From: Polynucleobacter sp. 80A-SIGWE
GTDB lineage: Bacteria > Pseudomonadota > Gammaproteobacteria > Burkholderiales > Burkholderiaceae
Assembly (NCBI RefSeq): GCF_018882295.1
Contig: NZ_JACVOR010000001.1
Span: forward strand, 558,001-622,000
DNA length: 64,000 bases
Direction of reading: 5' to 3'
The notes below the pieces were generated by a model. That model was given only the letters and a program-made list of their open reading frames with translations. It was not told the DNA's origin and did no database searches. This document shows, piece by piece, positions 1-9,911 of the stretch. The translations under genes and the position numbers were made by a program. Position 1 is the first letter of the stretch, and the number at the start of each line of letters is the position of its first letter.

Positions 1-237
1 AAAGAGCGTCACATGAATGAAATCCATGTCGAGGCTGGATTTAAGCTCAATGGATCTTTGCTGAGAGAGGATTGTGTCGATGAGCTTTTGCTCTATTACG
101 CACCGTTCTTTGTGGGTGAAGGTATCGGAATGGCTAATATCACTCCGTTGATAGCGCTAGATCAACGTCAAGATTGGCAAATCATTGATCAAAGTCTGTT
201 TGGTCCGGATCTTCGTTTGCGCCTGAGTAAGAAATAA
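1..237 (+). CDS. ribD: RibD, C-terminal end (5' truncated by window edge)
   Basis: This is the last 78 codons of the bifunctional riboflavin deaminase/reductase. RibD deaminates and then reduces the pyrimidine intermediate of riboflavin synthesis in the cytoplasm. The visible part matches the end of the C-terminal reductase domain: a HVEAG stretch followed by a LLREDCVDELLLYYAPFFVG-type segment typical of the RibD_C fold. The frame is open to base 1, so the gene starts outside the window; the ATG at 13 is internal because coding character continues upstream of it. It is followed 39 bases later by ribE, as in many riboflavin operons. The identification is firm even though only the tail is visible. 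Confidence 0.88.
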   Translation, partial: KERHMNEIHVEAGFKLNGSLLREDCVDELLLYYAPFFVGEGIGMANITPLIALDQRQDWQIIDQSLFGPDLRLRLSKK

Positions 238-276
238 CGAATCAATAAAATTACAAAACCTATTTAAGATCTCACT

Positions 277-897
277 ATGTTTACTGGAATTATTACGGCC
301 GTTGGACAAATCAAAAGCGCTCAAGCTAAAGGCGATGGTCTGCACTTGGTAGTTGAAGTACCTTCTGGATATCTCGATGATGTTGCATTGGGAGACAGTA
401 TTGCTATTCAGGGCGCATGCATGACTGCCACTGAATTTACTGACAACACTTTTGAGCTGGATATCTCACGTGAGTCTTTAAACAAGACTATTGGTTTGGA
501 TAAAGTGGGTCCCGTCAATTTAGAAAAAGCCTTGCGATTAAATGATCGCTTAGGCGGTCATTTGGTGAGTGGGCATGTGGATGGTGTTGGCAAGGTGGCG
601 CACTTTGAAAATGTCGCTAACGATGCTTATGGCTCTTGGCTTCTGCAAATTGAAGCCCCTAAGGCATTGGCGCCATTCTTGGCATATAAGGGATCGATTG
701 TTGTTAATGGTGTTTCATTAACTGTTAATAAAACGCAAGATAGTCAAGATGCTTGTTTGGTAGATATCAACATCATTCCCCATACACTTGAGAATACAAC
801 CCTGGGTAAGCTAAAGCAGAGTGATGCAGTCAATCTAGAGGTAGATTTAATTGCGCGTTATGTTGCGCGGATGCTAGAAACCCAGAGTAATACTTAA
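277..897 (+). CDS. ribE: Riboflavin synthase, alpha subunit
   Basis: It catalyses dismutation of two 6,7-dimethyl-8-ribityllumazine molecules to riboflavin, the last step of the pathway. The 206-residue length is normal. The protein begins with the family hallmark MFTGIITAVGQI and is built from two tandem lumazine-binding barrels (about residues 1-97 and 98-195). GGHLVSGHVDGVG opens the second and a VNGVSLTVN stretch lies within it; the first barrel has the matching IQGACMTAT. It lies 39 bases after ribD on the same strand, so co-transcription is likely. No FMN riboswitch is visible in the short gap; one, if present, would lie upstream of the window. The 3' end faces queC with only 13 bases between stops. 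Confidence 0.95.
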   Translation: MFTGIITAVGQIKSAQAKGDGLHLVVEVPSGYLDDVALGDSIAIQGACMTATEFTDNTFELDISRESLNKTIGLDKVGPVNLEKALRLNDRLGGHLVSGHVDGVGKVAHFENVANDAYGSWLLQIEAPKALAPFLAYKGSIVVNGVSLTVNKTQDSQDACLVDINIIPHTLENTTLGKLKQSDAVNLEVDLIARYVARMLETQSNT

Positions 898-910
898 GTA
901 AAAAACTGAA

Positions 911-1651
911 TTACTTCTTCTGGTAGCGCGTTGGGTCGCCTAAGTTGGCTTGTTTGAAGCCTGCCTGTCTCAAACGGCAAGATTCACACTCACCACAAGC
1001 TTCACCTAAATCATTCGCCTGATAGCAAGAAACAGTTTGTGAGTAATCGACGCCTAAAGTCGTGCCCAGTTTAATGATTTCCGCTTTGCTCATGCTGATG
1101 ATGGGTGCATGCACTCGAAAGCGATTCTCATTATTGAGCGCCTCAACACCGGCTTTGGTGGCGAGGTTCGCCATCGTCTCAAATGAAGCGACATATTCTG
1201 GGCGGCAGTCAGGATAGCCTGAGTAGTCAACGGCATTGGCGCCGTAAAAAATATCCAATCCACCCAATGATTCAGCCCAGCCTAAAGCGAGGGATAGCAA
1301 AATCGTATTACGAGCGGGAACATAGGTAACGGGGATTTCTAAATCTTTACCCGGGGTAATCGGAATGTCGATGGATGAGTCAGTCAGAGCGGAGCCGCCG
1401 AAACGGGTGAGATCTAAATTCACTACCTCGTGACGCACAACCCCCATCTTCTTCGCAATATGTTTTGCTGCCGCTAGCTCAGAAGAGTGACGCTGGCCGT
1501 AACCAACTGACAGAACATAGGGCGCGTAACCAAGATCTTTTGCTAAAGCCAGGATCGTGCTCGAATCCAATCCGCCTGAAAACAAAATGACGGCAGGTGC
1601 ATTGGGTTTGCGTGGAGCGATATTCTGAAAGGCAGCAGACAGCGATGACAT
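911..1651 (-). CDS. queC: 7-cyano-7-deazaguanine synthase QueC
   Basis: It converts 7-carboxy-7-deazaguanine to preQ0 with ATP and ammonia, for queuosine tRNA modification. The PP-loop ATPase motif SGGLDS lies at residues 25-30. The C-terminal zinc site has the expected Cys pattern ([18 protein letters not shown]), and the length is 246 residues. The reading frame stays open upstream to 1810, but that would overlap cpoB by 128 bases and add basic, non-family sequence. I therefore start at the ATG at 1651, directly before MSSLSAAFQ, 31 bases after the cpoB stop. It sits as the last gene of the Tol-Pal operon, an arrangement common in proteobacteria. Confidence 0.93.
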   Translation of the reverse strand: MSSLSAAFQNIAPRKPNAPAVILFSGGLDSSTILALAKDLGYAPYVLSVGYGQRHSSELAAAKHIAKKMGVVRHEVVNLDLTRFGGSALTDSSIDIPITPGKDLEIPVTYVPARNTILLSLALGWAESLGGLDIFYGANAVDYSGYPDCRPEYVASFETMANLATKAGVEALNNENRFRVHAPIISMSKAEIIKLGTTLGVDYSQTVSCYQANDLGEACGECESCRLRQAGFKQANLGDPTRYQKK

Positions 1652-1682
1652 GGCGAAACGTTTCTTTACTTGGCTTATTGAA

Positions 1683-2414
1683 TTACTTCGTTGCAGCGAT
1701 GAGTTGCTGCGCATCTTTTGCCGCTTCAGTATCTGGGTACTTGCTGATAATCTCGCCAAAGGTTTTCTTGGCAGCTGCTTTATTGCCACTTTCCAATTGC
1801 GCATTTCCAAGTGTCAACATCGCTGATGGAATACGTGGGTGCGTTGGATAGCGCTTAATCAGACTTTGTAACTGGGCAATAGCACCAGCGTAATCTTTGT
1901 TGGCATATTTGCTATTACCGCTCCAAAAGAGTGCCAGTGGTACGTAAGGGCTCTTAGGGTAGCGATTAACAAAGGCTGAGAAGCCTTCATCTGCCTTCTT
2001 GAGATTGCCGGCCTGGAAGGCTTTTAAAGCATCGTCATAGGCTTTTTTCTCGCCAGGTTGGACCGTGCCACTTACGCCCTCAACCGTAGCTGTACGCGGC
2101 TCAAAATTACCTAATCGGTTATCCAGATCTTGGTAGTAAGTCTTTTGGCTAGTACTGATATCGTCACCTTGCTTTTCAAGGTTTTCAATTTTGCCGCGAA
2201 GCTCTGCATTATCGGTTTTGAGTTTTTCAATCTGATTTTGTAAATCCATTTGCGCAGTCGCAAATGATTTGCGTAAATCTAAGATGGCTTTGCGCGCATC
2301 ATCATCGGCAAAGAGCGCCCATGCATTACTGGAGGCGCTTAAGCAAAGAGCCGCTGCACTTAAACAAAACGCTCGTGAGAGCGTTTGTTTAAAAGAGTGT
2401 GTAAGAGTGCGCAT
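1683..2414 (-). CDS. cpoB: Cell division coordinator CpoB (YbgF), Tol-Pal associated
   Basis: A periplasmic protein that links peptidoglycan synthesis with Tol-Pal-driven outer-membrane constriction. In the 243 residues one sees an N-terminal signal peptide (about residues 1-33, ending near SNAWA), a coiled-coil trimerisation segment (about 40-95, heptad-rich with Q, K, E and L), and then TPR repeats (about 125-243) with typical motifs such as [12 protein letters not shown] and [20 protein letters not shown]. The start ATG overlaps the pal stop by one base (TAATG), indicating translational coupling. It lies last in tolQ-tolR-tolA-tolB-pal-cpoB order, with queC downstream. Confidence 0.93.
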   Translation of the reverse strand: MRTLTHSFKQTLSRAFCLSAAALCLSASSNAWALFADDDARKAILDLRKSFATAQMDLQNQIEKLKTDNAELRGKIENLEKQGDDISTSQKTYYQDLDNRLGNFEPRTATVEGVSGTVQPGEKKAYDDALKAFQAGNLKKADEGFSAFVNRYPKSPYVPLALFWSGNSKYANKDYAGAIAQLQSLIKRYPTHPRIPSAMLTLGNAQLESGNKAAAKKTFGEIISKYPDTEAAKDAQQLIAATK

Positions 2415-2914
2415 TAGTTAGTAATGTAAACAATGTCAGCGCGGCGATTTTCTGCCCAAGCTGCTTCGTTGTCGCCTTCGGCTTTTGGTTTTTCTTTACC
2501 AAAGCTCACTGCTTCCATTTGGTTTTCAGAAACGCCCATCAAGTTAAGTGACTTACGTACTGCGTCTGAACGACGTTGACCTAAAGCCAAGTTGTACTCT
2601 GCAGTACCGCGCTCATCGGTGTTGCCTTGAATAATGACTTTTTGCTTAGGATTAGCTTTTAAGAAGCTTGCATGAGCAGAAAGTTGTTTTTGGTATTTAG
2701 TTTGAACGGTGTATTCATTTAAATCAAAGTAAACGCTACGTTGGAAAAGTGGGCTGCTTGGATCATTCCATGGCTGTGAGCCAAAGTTACCGCTACCACC
2801 ACCATTGGCGCCATCAACATCATCCAATTTGACGCTGGAGCAAGCCGCCAAAAATAAGGCTGTTACACCAACGAGGGTGAGGGTTGCGGCGCGACGTGCG
2901 ATAGAAATCTTCAT
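2414..2914 (-). CDS. pal: Peptidoglycan-associated lipoprotein Pal
   Basis: An outer-membrane lipoprotein that binds peptidoglycan and TolB, part of the envelope-constriction machine. It has 166 residues. The lipobox LAAC places the lipidated Cys at residue 25 after a basic, hydrophobic signal. A glycine-rich linker follows (about 35-45), then an OmpA-like peptidoglycan-binding domain (about 60-166) with the diaminopimelate-binding motif NTDERGTAEYN. It is co-directional with tolB upstream, separated by 126 bases that hold a perfect inverted repeat (2956-2997), and overlaps cpoB by one base. Length and motifs are canonical. Confidence 0.95.
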   Translation of the reverse strand: MKISIARRAATLTLVGVTALFLAACSSVKLDDVDGANGGGSGNFGSQPWNDPSSPLFQRSVYFDLNEYTVQTKYQKQLSAHASFLKANPKQKVIIQGNTDERGTAEYNLALGQRRSDAVRKSLNLMGVSENQMEAVSFGKEKPKAEGDNEAAWAENRRADIVYITN

Positions 2915-2955
2915 GATCTGTCCTTTTTCCTACAAACTAAGTAACTAAATAAGCT

Positions 2956-2997
2956 AATAGCCAATATTATGCCCCTAAGAGCCCAATATTGGCTATT
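2956..2997. repeat. 13-bp perfect inverted repeat between tolB and pal
   Basis: The arms AATAGCCAATATT (2956-2968) and AATATTGGCTATT (2985-2997) are perfect reverse complements separated by 16 bases. In the minus-strand transcript this would form a stable hairpin after the tolB stop and before pal. There is no strong U-run after it, so it could be an RNA-processing or stabilising stem, an attenuator that raises Pal over TolB, or a protein-binding palindrome. Confidence 0.6.
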
Positions 2998-3040
2998 TCG
3001 CCAGAAAGATCCGGCTGTCTAGCTATGACCTAGCTAGGAT

Positions 3041-4363
3041 TTAGTCCATAAATGGACCCCAGGACGGCTGACGAACATCAGACCCTGGAATGCTTAATAC
3101 CTGCTTGGAATTTCCATCCACCGATACCGCTGCCAAGACCCGTTTGCCACCCACTTTGGTGGAATACAGGACATAACGACCGTTTGCCGCAAACGACGGG
3201 GACTCATCGGTAGTGCCATCGGTGAGCGCTTGGGAATCGCCAGTAGCCAGATTGAGGATATACAGACGGAATGCACCGCCAATGTTGGCGATATAAGCCA
3301 AATACTTACCATCCGGTGAAATACGTGGTGAGGTCACAAAACCTTGTTTGTAAGTAATGCGCTTTGCACCTTCGACTTGCTCGCCTTCAGCACTCATGCG
3401 ATAAATCTGGGGATTGCCGCCGCGATCACTCGTGAAATAGATATAACGACCATCTGCGGAGTATTGGGGCTCAGTGTCAATGGTGTAGCCGCGGGTAATG
3501 CGCTGCAAACCTGTGCCATCAGCATTGATAGTGTAGATCTGGGTATTGCCATCCTTAGAAAGAGAGATTGCCAATTTCTTGCCATCAGGTGACCAGGCTG
3601 GCGCGCTGTTATTTCCCTTTTGATTTGAGAGGGAAATGCGGCGACCAGTTGCTAGTTCGTGAACGTAAATGACAGGTTTGCGATCTTCAAAAGAAACGTA
3701 AGCTACTTTTTTGCCATCAGGCGACCATGATGGAGAGATGATTGGCTCGCCGCTATTCATGGCATTGCGAATATTCTGACCATCCGCATCCGAGATCACG
3801 AGGCGATAGCGTTTACCTTCTTTGATAACGTAGGAGAGGCGGGTTGAGAAGATACCGCGCTCGCCTAGCAGTTTGAAGATGATGTCATCAGCAATTTTGT
3901 GGGCTGCTGCGCGTAAATTATCGGCGCTGGAATTAAGATTCAAGCCGCCAAGACTTTCAGATTTACGAATATCGAAAAGCTTGTAACGAATCTCAAACTG
4001 ACCTGTGCCAGTTTGCACTACAGAACCAACAGCTAAAGCATCTGCACCGCGAGCTGCCCAAGATTTGTAATTTGGTGCGCCCTCATCACTCTCACTGGCA
4101 TTGCCGTTCTCGGTATTTTTAAAATAACCACTGCGTGCTAAGTCTTGGCGAATAATGTCAGTCACACTAGTCGGCAGTTTGTTCTCATCCTTAAAGCGCA
4201 TTACTGCGATGGGATAGAGAGACTGTCCTACGCCAGTAATTTGAATATTCATTTGCGCTAGCGCAGAAGTGCTCAGGCCAGTCATGGCAAGCATCACTAC
4301 GAATACTGATGCCAACAATGAAGAGCCTTGTTTATAGGCAATACGTTTAGCTACTTGCAACAT
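3041..4363 (-). CDS. tolB: Tol-Pal translocation protein TolB
   Basis: A periplasmic beta-propeller that shuttles between Pal and the TolA/R/Q inner-membrane motor. It has 440 residues: a signal peptide (about 1-36, with a long basic start and AxA near LAQM), an N-terminal TolB_N domain (about 38-165) and a six-bladed PD40 propeller (about 195-435). Blades are recognisable from repeated SWSPDGK, AWSPDGKKLA, QYSADGRYIYF, RISPDGKYLAYI and SFAANGRYVLY segments. It starts three bases after the tolA stop, so is translationally coupled. Nothing is unusual in length or domain order. Confidence 0.95.
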   Translation of the reverse strand: MLQVAKRIAYKQGSSLLASVFVVMLAMTGLSTSALAQMNIQITGVGQSLYPIAVMRFKDENKLPTSVTDIIRQDLARSGYFKNTENGNASESDEGAPNYKSWAARGADALAVGSVVQTGTGQFEIRYKLFDIRKSESLGGLNLNSSADNLRAAAHKIADDIIFKLLGERGIFSTRLSYVIKEGKRYRLVISDADGQNIRNAMNSGEPIISPSWSPDGKKVAYVSFEDRKPVIYVHELATGRRISLSNQKGNNSAPAWSPDGKKLAISLSKDGNTQIYTINADGTGLQRITRGYTIDTEPQYSADGRYIYFTSDRGGNPQIYRMSAEGEQVEGAKRITYKQGFVTSPRISPDGKYLAYIANIGGAFRLYILNLATGDSQALTDGTTDESPSFAANGRYVLYSTKVGGKRVLAAVSVDGNSKQVLSIPGSDVRQPSWGPFMD

Positions 4364-4366
4364 GCT

Positions 4367-5185
4367 TTAGTCCTTGGGTTTAAAGGTCAGCTTAACTTCT
4401 CTTTGAGGAATTTTGCCATTGTCATCTTTTGGCAGGCTTTCTGCGCGAGTCAGTGCGAGTAGGACTGCACGATCCCAGCCGGCATTGCCGCTAGAGGTGA
4501 CAAGCTCTGTACTTAAGATGGCACCATCCGGTGCTAGATTGACTTTAACAACTGCCGCTGGATTGCCGCTGATAGATTCTGGATTAAACACGATGAGCGG
4601 TTTTACTTTCTTCACCACTTTATCTGTCCAGCCAGGAGGCGCATTACCGCCACCGCCAACGCCGCTCCCACTAGCACCACCGCTACCGCCTTCGGCGCCA
4701 GCTGCTGCACGTAAGCGCGCCAACTGATCTGCACGCACTTTTTCAGCTGCGGCATTTGCTTTGGTGTCTGCAGGAGTCGCCGCTTTAGGCGCTTCCACTT
4801 TTTTGGCGGGTTCCGTCTTTTTAGGCTTCTCTTTTTCCTTCTCCTTGGGCGGAGTCGGTTTTACTGGCTTCGGAGTTTCCTTCACTACTTCTTTTTTAGG
4901 CGGCTCTTTCTCCACCGGCTTTTTCTTGATTGCGATGTCGGCGGCTTCTTCCTTCATCTCGGTTTTCACTTCAGGTTCCACCGGTGCTTCAACTTGTTGA
5001 CTAGCATCCCAGAGCTCAACCTCAACACCGGAGGGTGTGGAGTTATTCCAGCTAATGCCGATGACTAAGAACGCAAGTAAACCTAAGTGCGCAGCCAGTG
5101 AAAAACTAAAAGCACGTTTAGTGCTTTCGTTTTTAGTTGGGCGTCCTCGAGTAAAGGTCGAGTGAAAAGTTTGCGCGCTATTCAT
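4367..5185 (-). CDS. tolA: TolA, energy-transducing envelope protein
   Basis: It links the TolQ-TolR motor to Pal and TolB across the periplasm. The 272 residues show an N-terminal cytoplasmic stretch, one membrane helix (about 29-46), then a long Lys/Glu/Pro/Ala-rich central region (about 75-165, many PKK, EKE and KPV repeats). A short Gly-rich hinge follows (about 167-182), then the globular TonB/TolA C-terminal domain (about 185-272) containing VKVNLAPDGAILSTELVTSS. The central domain is shorter and more Pro-rich than in enterics, which is usual in betaproteobacteria. It lies between tolR and tolB. Confidence 0.92.
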   Translation of the reverse strand: MNSAQTFHSTFTRGRPTKNESTKRAFSFSLAAHLGLLAFLVIGISWNNSTPSGVEVELWDASQQVEAPVEPEVKTEMKEEAADIAIKKKPVEKEPPKKEVVKETPKPVKPTPPKEKEKEKPKKTEPAKKVEAPKAATPADTKANAAAEKVRADQLARLRAAAGAEGGSGGASGSGVGGGGNAPPGWTDKVVKKVKPLIVFNPESISGNPAAVVKVNLAPDGAILSTELVTSSGNAGWDRAVLLALTRAESLPKDDNGKIPQREVKLTFKPKD

Positions 5186-5204
5186 GTATGCAATACAAAA
5201 AGGC

Positions 5205-5624
5205 TTATTGGCTCTTCACGGCAAGGCCGACGCGTTTCACGCCATTTTCTTTGAGCTTAGACATCACTTCCATCACAACTTCATATTTGATGGATTTGTC
5301 TGCAGCGAGTACTACGGGTTGTTCAGCAGACTTTTCTGCCTGTGAACGCGCAAATGCACCAAGCTCAAATTTATTTAATGTTTGAACAGGATCACCATCT
5401 TTACGAACAATGACATTCTCATTGGCATCGATCGTTAAAAAGACGGGCGGCAAAGATTGCACTTTTGCGCCACCCACTGTTGGCAAATTGACCACGCCAG
5501 GATTGACCATAGGCGCTGTCACCATAAAGATGACGAGGAGCACCAACATCACATCAATGTAGGGAACCACATTGATGTCAGCCATTGCCCGACGCTTTGA
5601 AGATTTTCTGAGTGAGCCGGCCAT
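5205..5624 (-). CDS. tolR: TolR, ExbD-family motor subunit
   Basis: A proton-channel component with TolQ; it drives TolA. The 139 residues show a short basic N-terminus, one membrane helix (about residues 19-38) with the family-typical VVPYIDVMLVLLVIFMVTAP, in which the Asp is the proton-carrying residue, and a periplasmic ExbD domain. It is two bases after the tolQ stop and 19 bases before tolA, so clearly in the same operon. This copy is distinguished from the second ExbD at 11045-11491 by its position in the tol operon. Confidence 0.94.
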   Translation of the reverse strand: MAGSLRKSSKRRAMADINVVPYIDVMLVLLVIFMVTAPMVNPGVVNLPTVGGAKVQSLPPVFLTIDANENVIVRKDGDPVQTLNKFELGAFARSQAEKSAEQPVVLAADKSIKYEVVMEVMSKLKENGVKRVGLAVKSQ

Positions 5625-5626
5625 GC

Positions 5627-6283
5627 TTATTTGCCTGAAGCTTGACGTTGCAAGATGTTGGTGAATTCTTCAATGAAGGTTTCAAAACGAATTGCTAAGC
5701 GATCCACATCTGTAGCGGCACGGTTATAGGCAACCACCGCAGGGATAGCGGCAAACAAACCAATAGCGGTTGCGATCAGTGCTTCGGCGATACCAGGGGC
5801 TACGGCAGACAAGGTTGCGTTCTGGACGTTAGCTAAGCCACGAAAGGAGTGCATGATCCCCCAAACGGTGCCAAAGAGGCCGATATAAGGTGAGACTGAG
5901 CCTACGGAGGCTAAGAAGGGTAGATTGGCTTCCAGCATGTCCATTTCGCGCTGGTAGGTGGCTTTCATGGCACGGCGGGCAGCGTCGATTTCACGGACTT
6001 TCATGAACTCCTGCATGCCAGCTTCAAAGATGTGTTCTAAAACGGCATCACTACGGGTATTGCGCTGGGCTGCCTCTAAAAGGGTATTGAGGTCGCCTCC
6101 AGACCAAAAATCCCGCTCAAAACGCTCGGTATCTTGTCTTACGCCCCGCAAAATGGCGGTTTTCTTAAAAATGATGGTCCAAGAGGCTACAGACATACTG
6201 AGTAATAACAACATTACTAACTGGACTAATAGGCTGGCATTAAGGACTAGGGAGAGGAATGAGAGGTCTTGTGTGGTGTTCAT
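5627..6283 (-). CDS. tolQ: TolQ, MotA/ExbB-family proton channel
   Basis: An inner-membrane proton channel that forms the TolQ-TolR motor. Its 218 residues have three membrane helices (about 15-40, 130-155 and 165-190), with the MotA/ExbB signature near SVSPYIGLFGTVWGIMHSF and GIAEALIATAIGLFAAIPAVV. It is the first gene of the tol operon on the minus strand. The promoter should lie in the 76-base divergent gap with glyA (6284-6359). Confidence 0.95.
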   Translation of the reverse strand: MNTTQDLSFLSLVLNASLLVQLVMLLLLSMSVASWTIIFKKTAILRGVRQDTERFERDFWSGGDLNTLLEAAQRNTRSDAVLEHIFEAGMQEFMKVREIDAARRAMKATYQREMDMLEANLPFLASVGSVSPYIGLFGTVWGIMHSFRGLANVQNATLSAVAPGIAEALIATAIGLFAAIPAVVAYNRAATDVDRLAIRFETFIEEFTNILQRQASGK

Positions 6284-6359
6284 GGTGGATTTTGTATGAT
6301 GTAGGTTGATTTTACTAAGTTAATTCACTCAGCAATACAACTTCATCAGGATTATGACC

Positions 6360-7604
6360 ATGTTTGACCGCCAAAACACCTTAGCCAAAACCGACCCAGA
6401 ATTATGGGCAGCGATTCAGAATGAGAATAAGCGTCAAGAAGACCATATTGAGCTGATCGCTTCTGAGAACTACACCTCACCAGCAGTGATGCAGGCACAG
6501 GGCTCTCAGTTGACCAATAAGTACGCTGAAGGCTATCCAGGCAAGCGTTACTACGGTGGTTGTGAGTTCGTCGACGTCGCTGAGCAATTGGCGATTGATC
6601 GTGTGAAGGCTTTGTTTGGTGCTGAAGCAGCGAACGTTCAGCCGCATTGTGGAGCGTCTGCTAACCAGGCAGTGTTCTTGGCTTTCTTGAAGCCGGGCGA
6701 CACATTCATGGGTATGAGCTTGGCTGAAGGCGGTCACTTGACCCACGGTATGGCCCTAAATATGAGTGGCAAGTGGTTTAACCCAATTGCTTATGGCTTA
6801 GATAAAAATGAAGAAATTGATTACGAGCAGATGGAGCGTTTGGCTCGTGAGCACAAACCAAAACTGATTATTGCTGGCGCCTCTGCGTATTCCAAAAAGA
6901 TTGATTTCGAGCGCATCGGTAAATTAGCAAAAGAAGTGGGCGCGATTTTCATGGTGGATATGGCCCACTATGCGGGTTTAATTGCTGCTGGCGTATATCC
7001 AAACCCAGTGCCACACGCTGACATTGTTACTTCTACTACTCATAAGAGTTTGCGCGGCCCACGTGGCGGCATCATTTTGATGAAGGCAGAGCACGAGAAA
7101 GCAATCAACTCCGCAGTATTCCCAGGCCTACAAGGTGGCCCTTTGATGCACGTGATTGCTGGTAAGGCTGCAGCGTTTAAAGAGGCGCAAGAGCCTAGCT
7201 TTATTGATTATCAAAAACAGGTAGTTGCTAATGCAAAAGCTTTGGCAGAGACATTGATCGAGCGCGGTCTGCGTATCGTATCTGGCGGCACAGATTCTCA
7301 TGTGATGTTGGTGGACTTACGTGCCAAGAAAATGACTGGTAAAGAGGCTGAGCGCGTATTGGGTGAAGCACACATTACTTGCAACAAGAACGGTATTCCA
7401 AATGACCCAGAAAAACCAATGGTAACTAGTGGTATTCGTTTGGGTTCACCAGCAATGACTACTCGTGGCTTCAAAGAAGCAGAAGCACGTCAAGTTGGTA
7501 ATTTCATTGCAGACGTTTTGGATAACCCAAATGATGCTGACAATATCGCTAAGGTTCGTGCGCAAGTTGCTGAGCTCACGAAGCGTTTCCCGGTTTACGG
7601 CTAA
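6360..7604 (+). CDS. glyA: Serine hydroxymethyltransferase
   Basis: A PLP enzyme that interconverts serine and glycine with tetrahydrofolate, the main source of one-carbon units. The 414 residues contain the PLP-lysine motif [15 protein letters not shown] and the conserved [14 protein letters not shown] and [12 protein letters not shown] segments. Two in-frame ATGs exist at 6354 and 6360. The CAGGA at 6347-6351 is spaced too closely for the first and well for the second, so I start at 6360. It is followed 23 bases later by nrdR, a common pairing. Confidence 0.96.
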   Translation: MFDRQNTLAKTDPELWAAIQNENKRQEDHIELIASENYTSPAVMQAQGSQLTNKYAEGYPGKRYYGGCEFVDVAEQLAIDRVKALFGAEAANVQPHCGASANQAVFLAFLKPGDTFMGMSLAEGGHLTHGMALNMSGKWFNPIAYGLDKNEEIDYEQMERLAREHKPKLIIAGASAYSKKIDFERIGKLAKEVGAIFMVDMAHYAGLIAAGVYPNPVPHADIVTSTTHKSLRGPRGGIILMKAEHEKAINSAVFPGLQGGPLMHVIAGKAAAFKEAQEPSFIDYQKQVVANAKALAETLIERGLRIVSGGTDSHVMLVDLRAKKMTGKEAERVLGEAHITCNKNGIPNDPEKPMVTSGIRLGSPAMTTRGFKEAEARQVGNFIADVLDNPNDADNIAKVRAQVAELTKRFPVYG

Positions 7605-7627
7605 GCCTAGTTTAAAGAAAGCACTCA

Positions 7628-8074
7628 TTGCGCTGCCCCTTCTGTCATAACGACGATACCCAGGTTCTAGATACCCGGGTATCGGACGAGGGCGATACGA
7701 TTCGTCGTCGTCGTCGTTGCGCCAAATGCGATAAACGATTTACGACTTACGAGCGCGTAGAGCTGGTGTTACCAGCAATTGTTAAGAAGAACGGTAGCCG
7801 TGTTGAATACAGTCACGAGAAGTTGGTCAGCTCAGTTAAGTTAGCCTTACGCAAGCGCCCAGTCTCCTCTGACTCCGTTGATGAATCGATTGCACGTATT
7901 GAAGAGAAGTTACTCAGCCTGGGTGAAAAAGAAATCCCAAGTGAGCGCGTTGGTGAACTCGTGATGCGTGAGCTCAAACGCTTAGATAAAGTTGCTTACA
8001 TTCGCTTTGCATCTGTCTATCGGAGCTTTGCGGATATCGAATCTTTTGAGAGCGCGTTGAAAGAATTGAAATAA
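7628..8074 (+). CDS. nrdR: Transcriptional repressor NrdR
   Basis: A nucleotide-sensing repressor of ribonucleotide reductase genes. It has 148 residues. The N-terminal zinc ribbon shows two CxxC pairs ([10 protein letters not shown] and [10 protein letters not shown]), followed by the ATP-cone domain (about 48-140: [20 protein letters not shown] and so on). The start codon is TTG at 7628. The family invariably begins MRCPFC and no ATG is available at that point. It is downstream of glyA with a 23-base gap, and a strong bidirectional hairpin terminator follows. Confidence 0.95.
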   Translation: MRCPFCHNDDTQVLDTRVSDEGDTIRRRRRCAKCDKRFTTYERVELVLPAIVKKNGSRVEYSHEKLVSSVKLALRKRPVSSDSVDESIARIEEKLLSLGEKEIPSERVGELVMRELKRLDKVAYIRFASVYRSFADIESFESALKELK

Positions 8075-8119
8075 GAAAAGCTTCAATACTCAGTTAATTA
8101 AATAGATTAAAGAAATAAA

Positions 8120-8144
8120 AAAGGACTGCAATGCAGTCCTTTTT
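8120..8144. terminator. Bidirectional rho-independent terminator, nrdR/adk
   Basis: GGACTGC (8124-8130), a 3-base AAT loop and GCAGTCC (8134-8140) form a 7-bp GC-rich stem flanked by A-run and T-run. It can therefore end both nrdR (plus) and adk (minus), which converge here. Confidence 0.88.
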
Positions 8145-8161
8145 ACTTTTGCAGAAAGAAA

Positions 8162-8848
<687 letters not shown>

Positions 8849-8899
8849 TCATTGTCCCGTATTTTTTCGAGATCCTTTGTAACTAATTCCTAGGATTAT

Positions 8900-8916
8900 C
8901 CCCGAGAACCTCGGGG
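8900..8916 (-). terminator. GC hairpin between kdsB and adk, possible terminator or processing stem
   Basis: CCCCGAG (8900-8906), loop AAC, CTCGGGG (8910-8916) is a perfect 7-bp GC-rich stem 16 bases after the kdsB stop on the minus strand. It lacks a clear U-run afterwards, so intrinsic termination is uncertain; transcript stabilisation is an alternative. Confidence 0.4.
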
Positions 8917-8931
8917 CAACCAGATTCTGGG

Positions 8932-9687
8932 TTAGTTGGCCAAGATGCGGCGTACCCGCTCAAGGTCTTCAGCTGTATCAACCCCGGCTGGCGGGGCTTC
9001 GCTGGCGGTATGGACGGCAATACGGTAGCCATTCCAGAGGGCGCGAAGCTGCTCTAGAGCCTCAGCTTGCTCAGGTGGCGCTGGCTCAAGGCGGGTGTAC
9101 GCCTGCAGAAAGTCAGCCCGGTAGGCGTAGATGCCTAAATGGCGTAAATGGGTAACAGTCGGACCAGAGTCTGGATCCCGCAAAAATGGAATAGTGGCTC
9201 TAGAGAAGTAGAGGGCCTCATTTGAGCGATTGAGAACTACTTTGACTACATTGGGATTGCTAATTTCTGCGGCATCAACAATAGGCACTGCCACCGTCGA
9301 AATCGCACACGCGGCATTGTCGGCCAAAGTTTGGGCAACCTGATTGATTAATTCTGGGGGAATAAGTGGTTCATCGCCTTGCACATTGACTACCAAAGTA
9401 TCTGCTGGAAGTTTTAATAGCTGAGCTACTTCCGCAATCCGGTCTGTGCCAGTTGGATGATCTGCGCTAGTTAACAAGCACTCGATACGATGTTCATCAC
9501 AAGCCGCCTGAATTTCTGGCGAGTCAGTTGCAACCACAACGCTTTGAGCATTTGATTGCTGCGCACGCTCAGCCACACGAATTACCATGGGCTTGCCGCC
9601 AATATCAGCTAGCGGCTTACGAGGTAAGCGAGTGGATCCCAGTCTTGCTGGAATCACCACTAAAAATTCGGGAGGCTTCATGCTCAT
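8932..9687 (-). CDS. kdsB: 3-deoxy-manno-octulosonate cytidylyltransferase
   Basis: It activates KDO as CMP-KDO for lipid A-core assembly. It has 251 residues, with the N-terminal nucleotide-binding motif [20 protein letters not shown], a VQGDEPLIP motif and [15 protein letters not shown] codons at 9687 and 9681 are both possible starts; the difference is two residues. It is 25 bases downstream of the Trm112-like gene and clustered with lpxK, as in other Burkholderiales, so the block makes lipid A and KDO. Confidence 0.96.
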   Translation of the reverse strand: MSMKPPEFLVVIPARLGSTRLPRKPLADIGGKPMVIRVAERAQQSNAQSVVVATDSPEIQAACDEHRIECLLTSADHPTGTDRIAEVAQLLKLPADTLVVNVQGDEPLIPPELINQVAQTLADNAACAISTVAVPIVDAAEISNPNVVKVVLNRSNEALYFSRATIPFLRDPDSGPTVTHLRHLGIYAYRADFLQAYTRLEPAPPEQAEALEQLRALWNGYRIAVHTASEAPPAGVDTAEDLERVRRILAN

Positions 9688-9712
9688 GAACCGGATATCA
9701 CCTGATCAATAC

Positions 9713-9892
9713 TTAATTGATTTCATCAGCAGAAAGACTGCGGGCTTCATCAACGATCATGACGGGAATGTCATTTCGAATGGGGTAAGCCAAACGATCC
9801 GCTTTGCAGATGAGCTCATGTTTTTCTGCATCCAAATGCAAAGTGCTTTTGCACAAAGGGCAGACCAAAATTTCTAATAAGCGCTTGTCCAT
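9713..9892 (-). CDS. Trm112/YcaR family small zinc-ribbon-like protein
   Basis: A 59-residue protein of the Trm112/UPF0434 family (YcaR in E. coli). It starts with [18 protein letters not shown] and has [20 protein letters not shown] further on. It contains the CPLCK pair and a third Cys in the LIC position, and the typical [13 protein letters not shown] end. In eukaryotes and archaea Trm112 activates methyltransferases; the bacterial role is not established. Position between lpxK and kdsB is the conserved place for this gene. Start ATG at 9892, stop TAA at 9713-9715; 19 bases downstream of the lpxK stop. It is small and easily missed. Confidence 0.9.
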   Translation of the reverse strand: MDKRLLEILVCPLCKSTLHLDAEKHELICKADRLAYPIRNDIPVMIVDEARSLSADEIN

Positions 9893-9911
9893 ATTTGATC
9901 TTTACTATTTC

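Noticed and set aside
1652..1810. Longer N-terminus for QueC (start at 1810)
   Set aside because: It would overlap cpoB by 128 bases and adds basic residues not found in QueC proteins; the ATG at 1651 fits the family.
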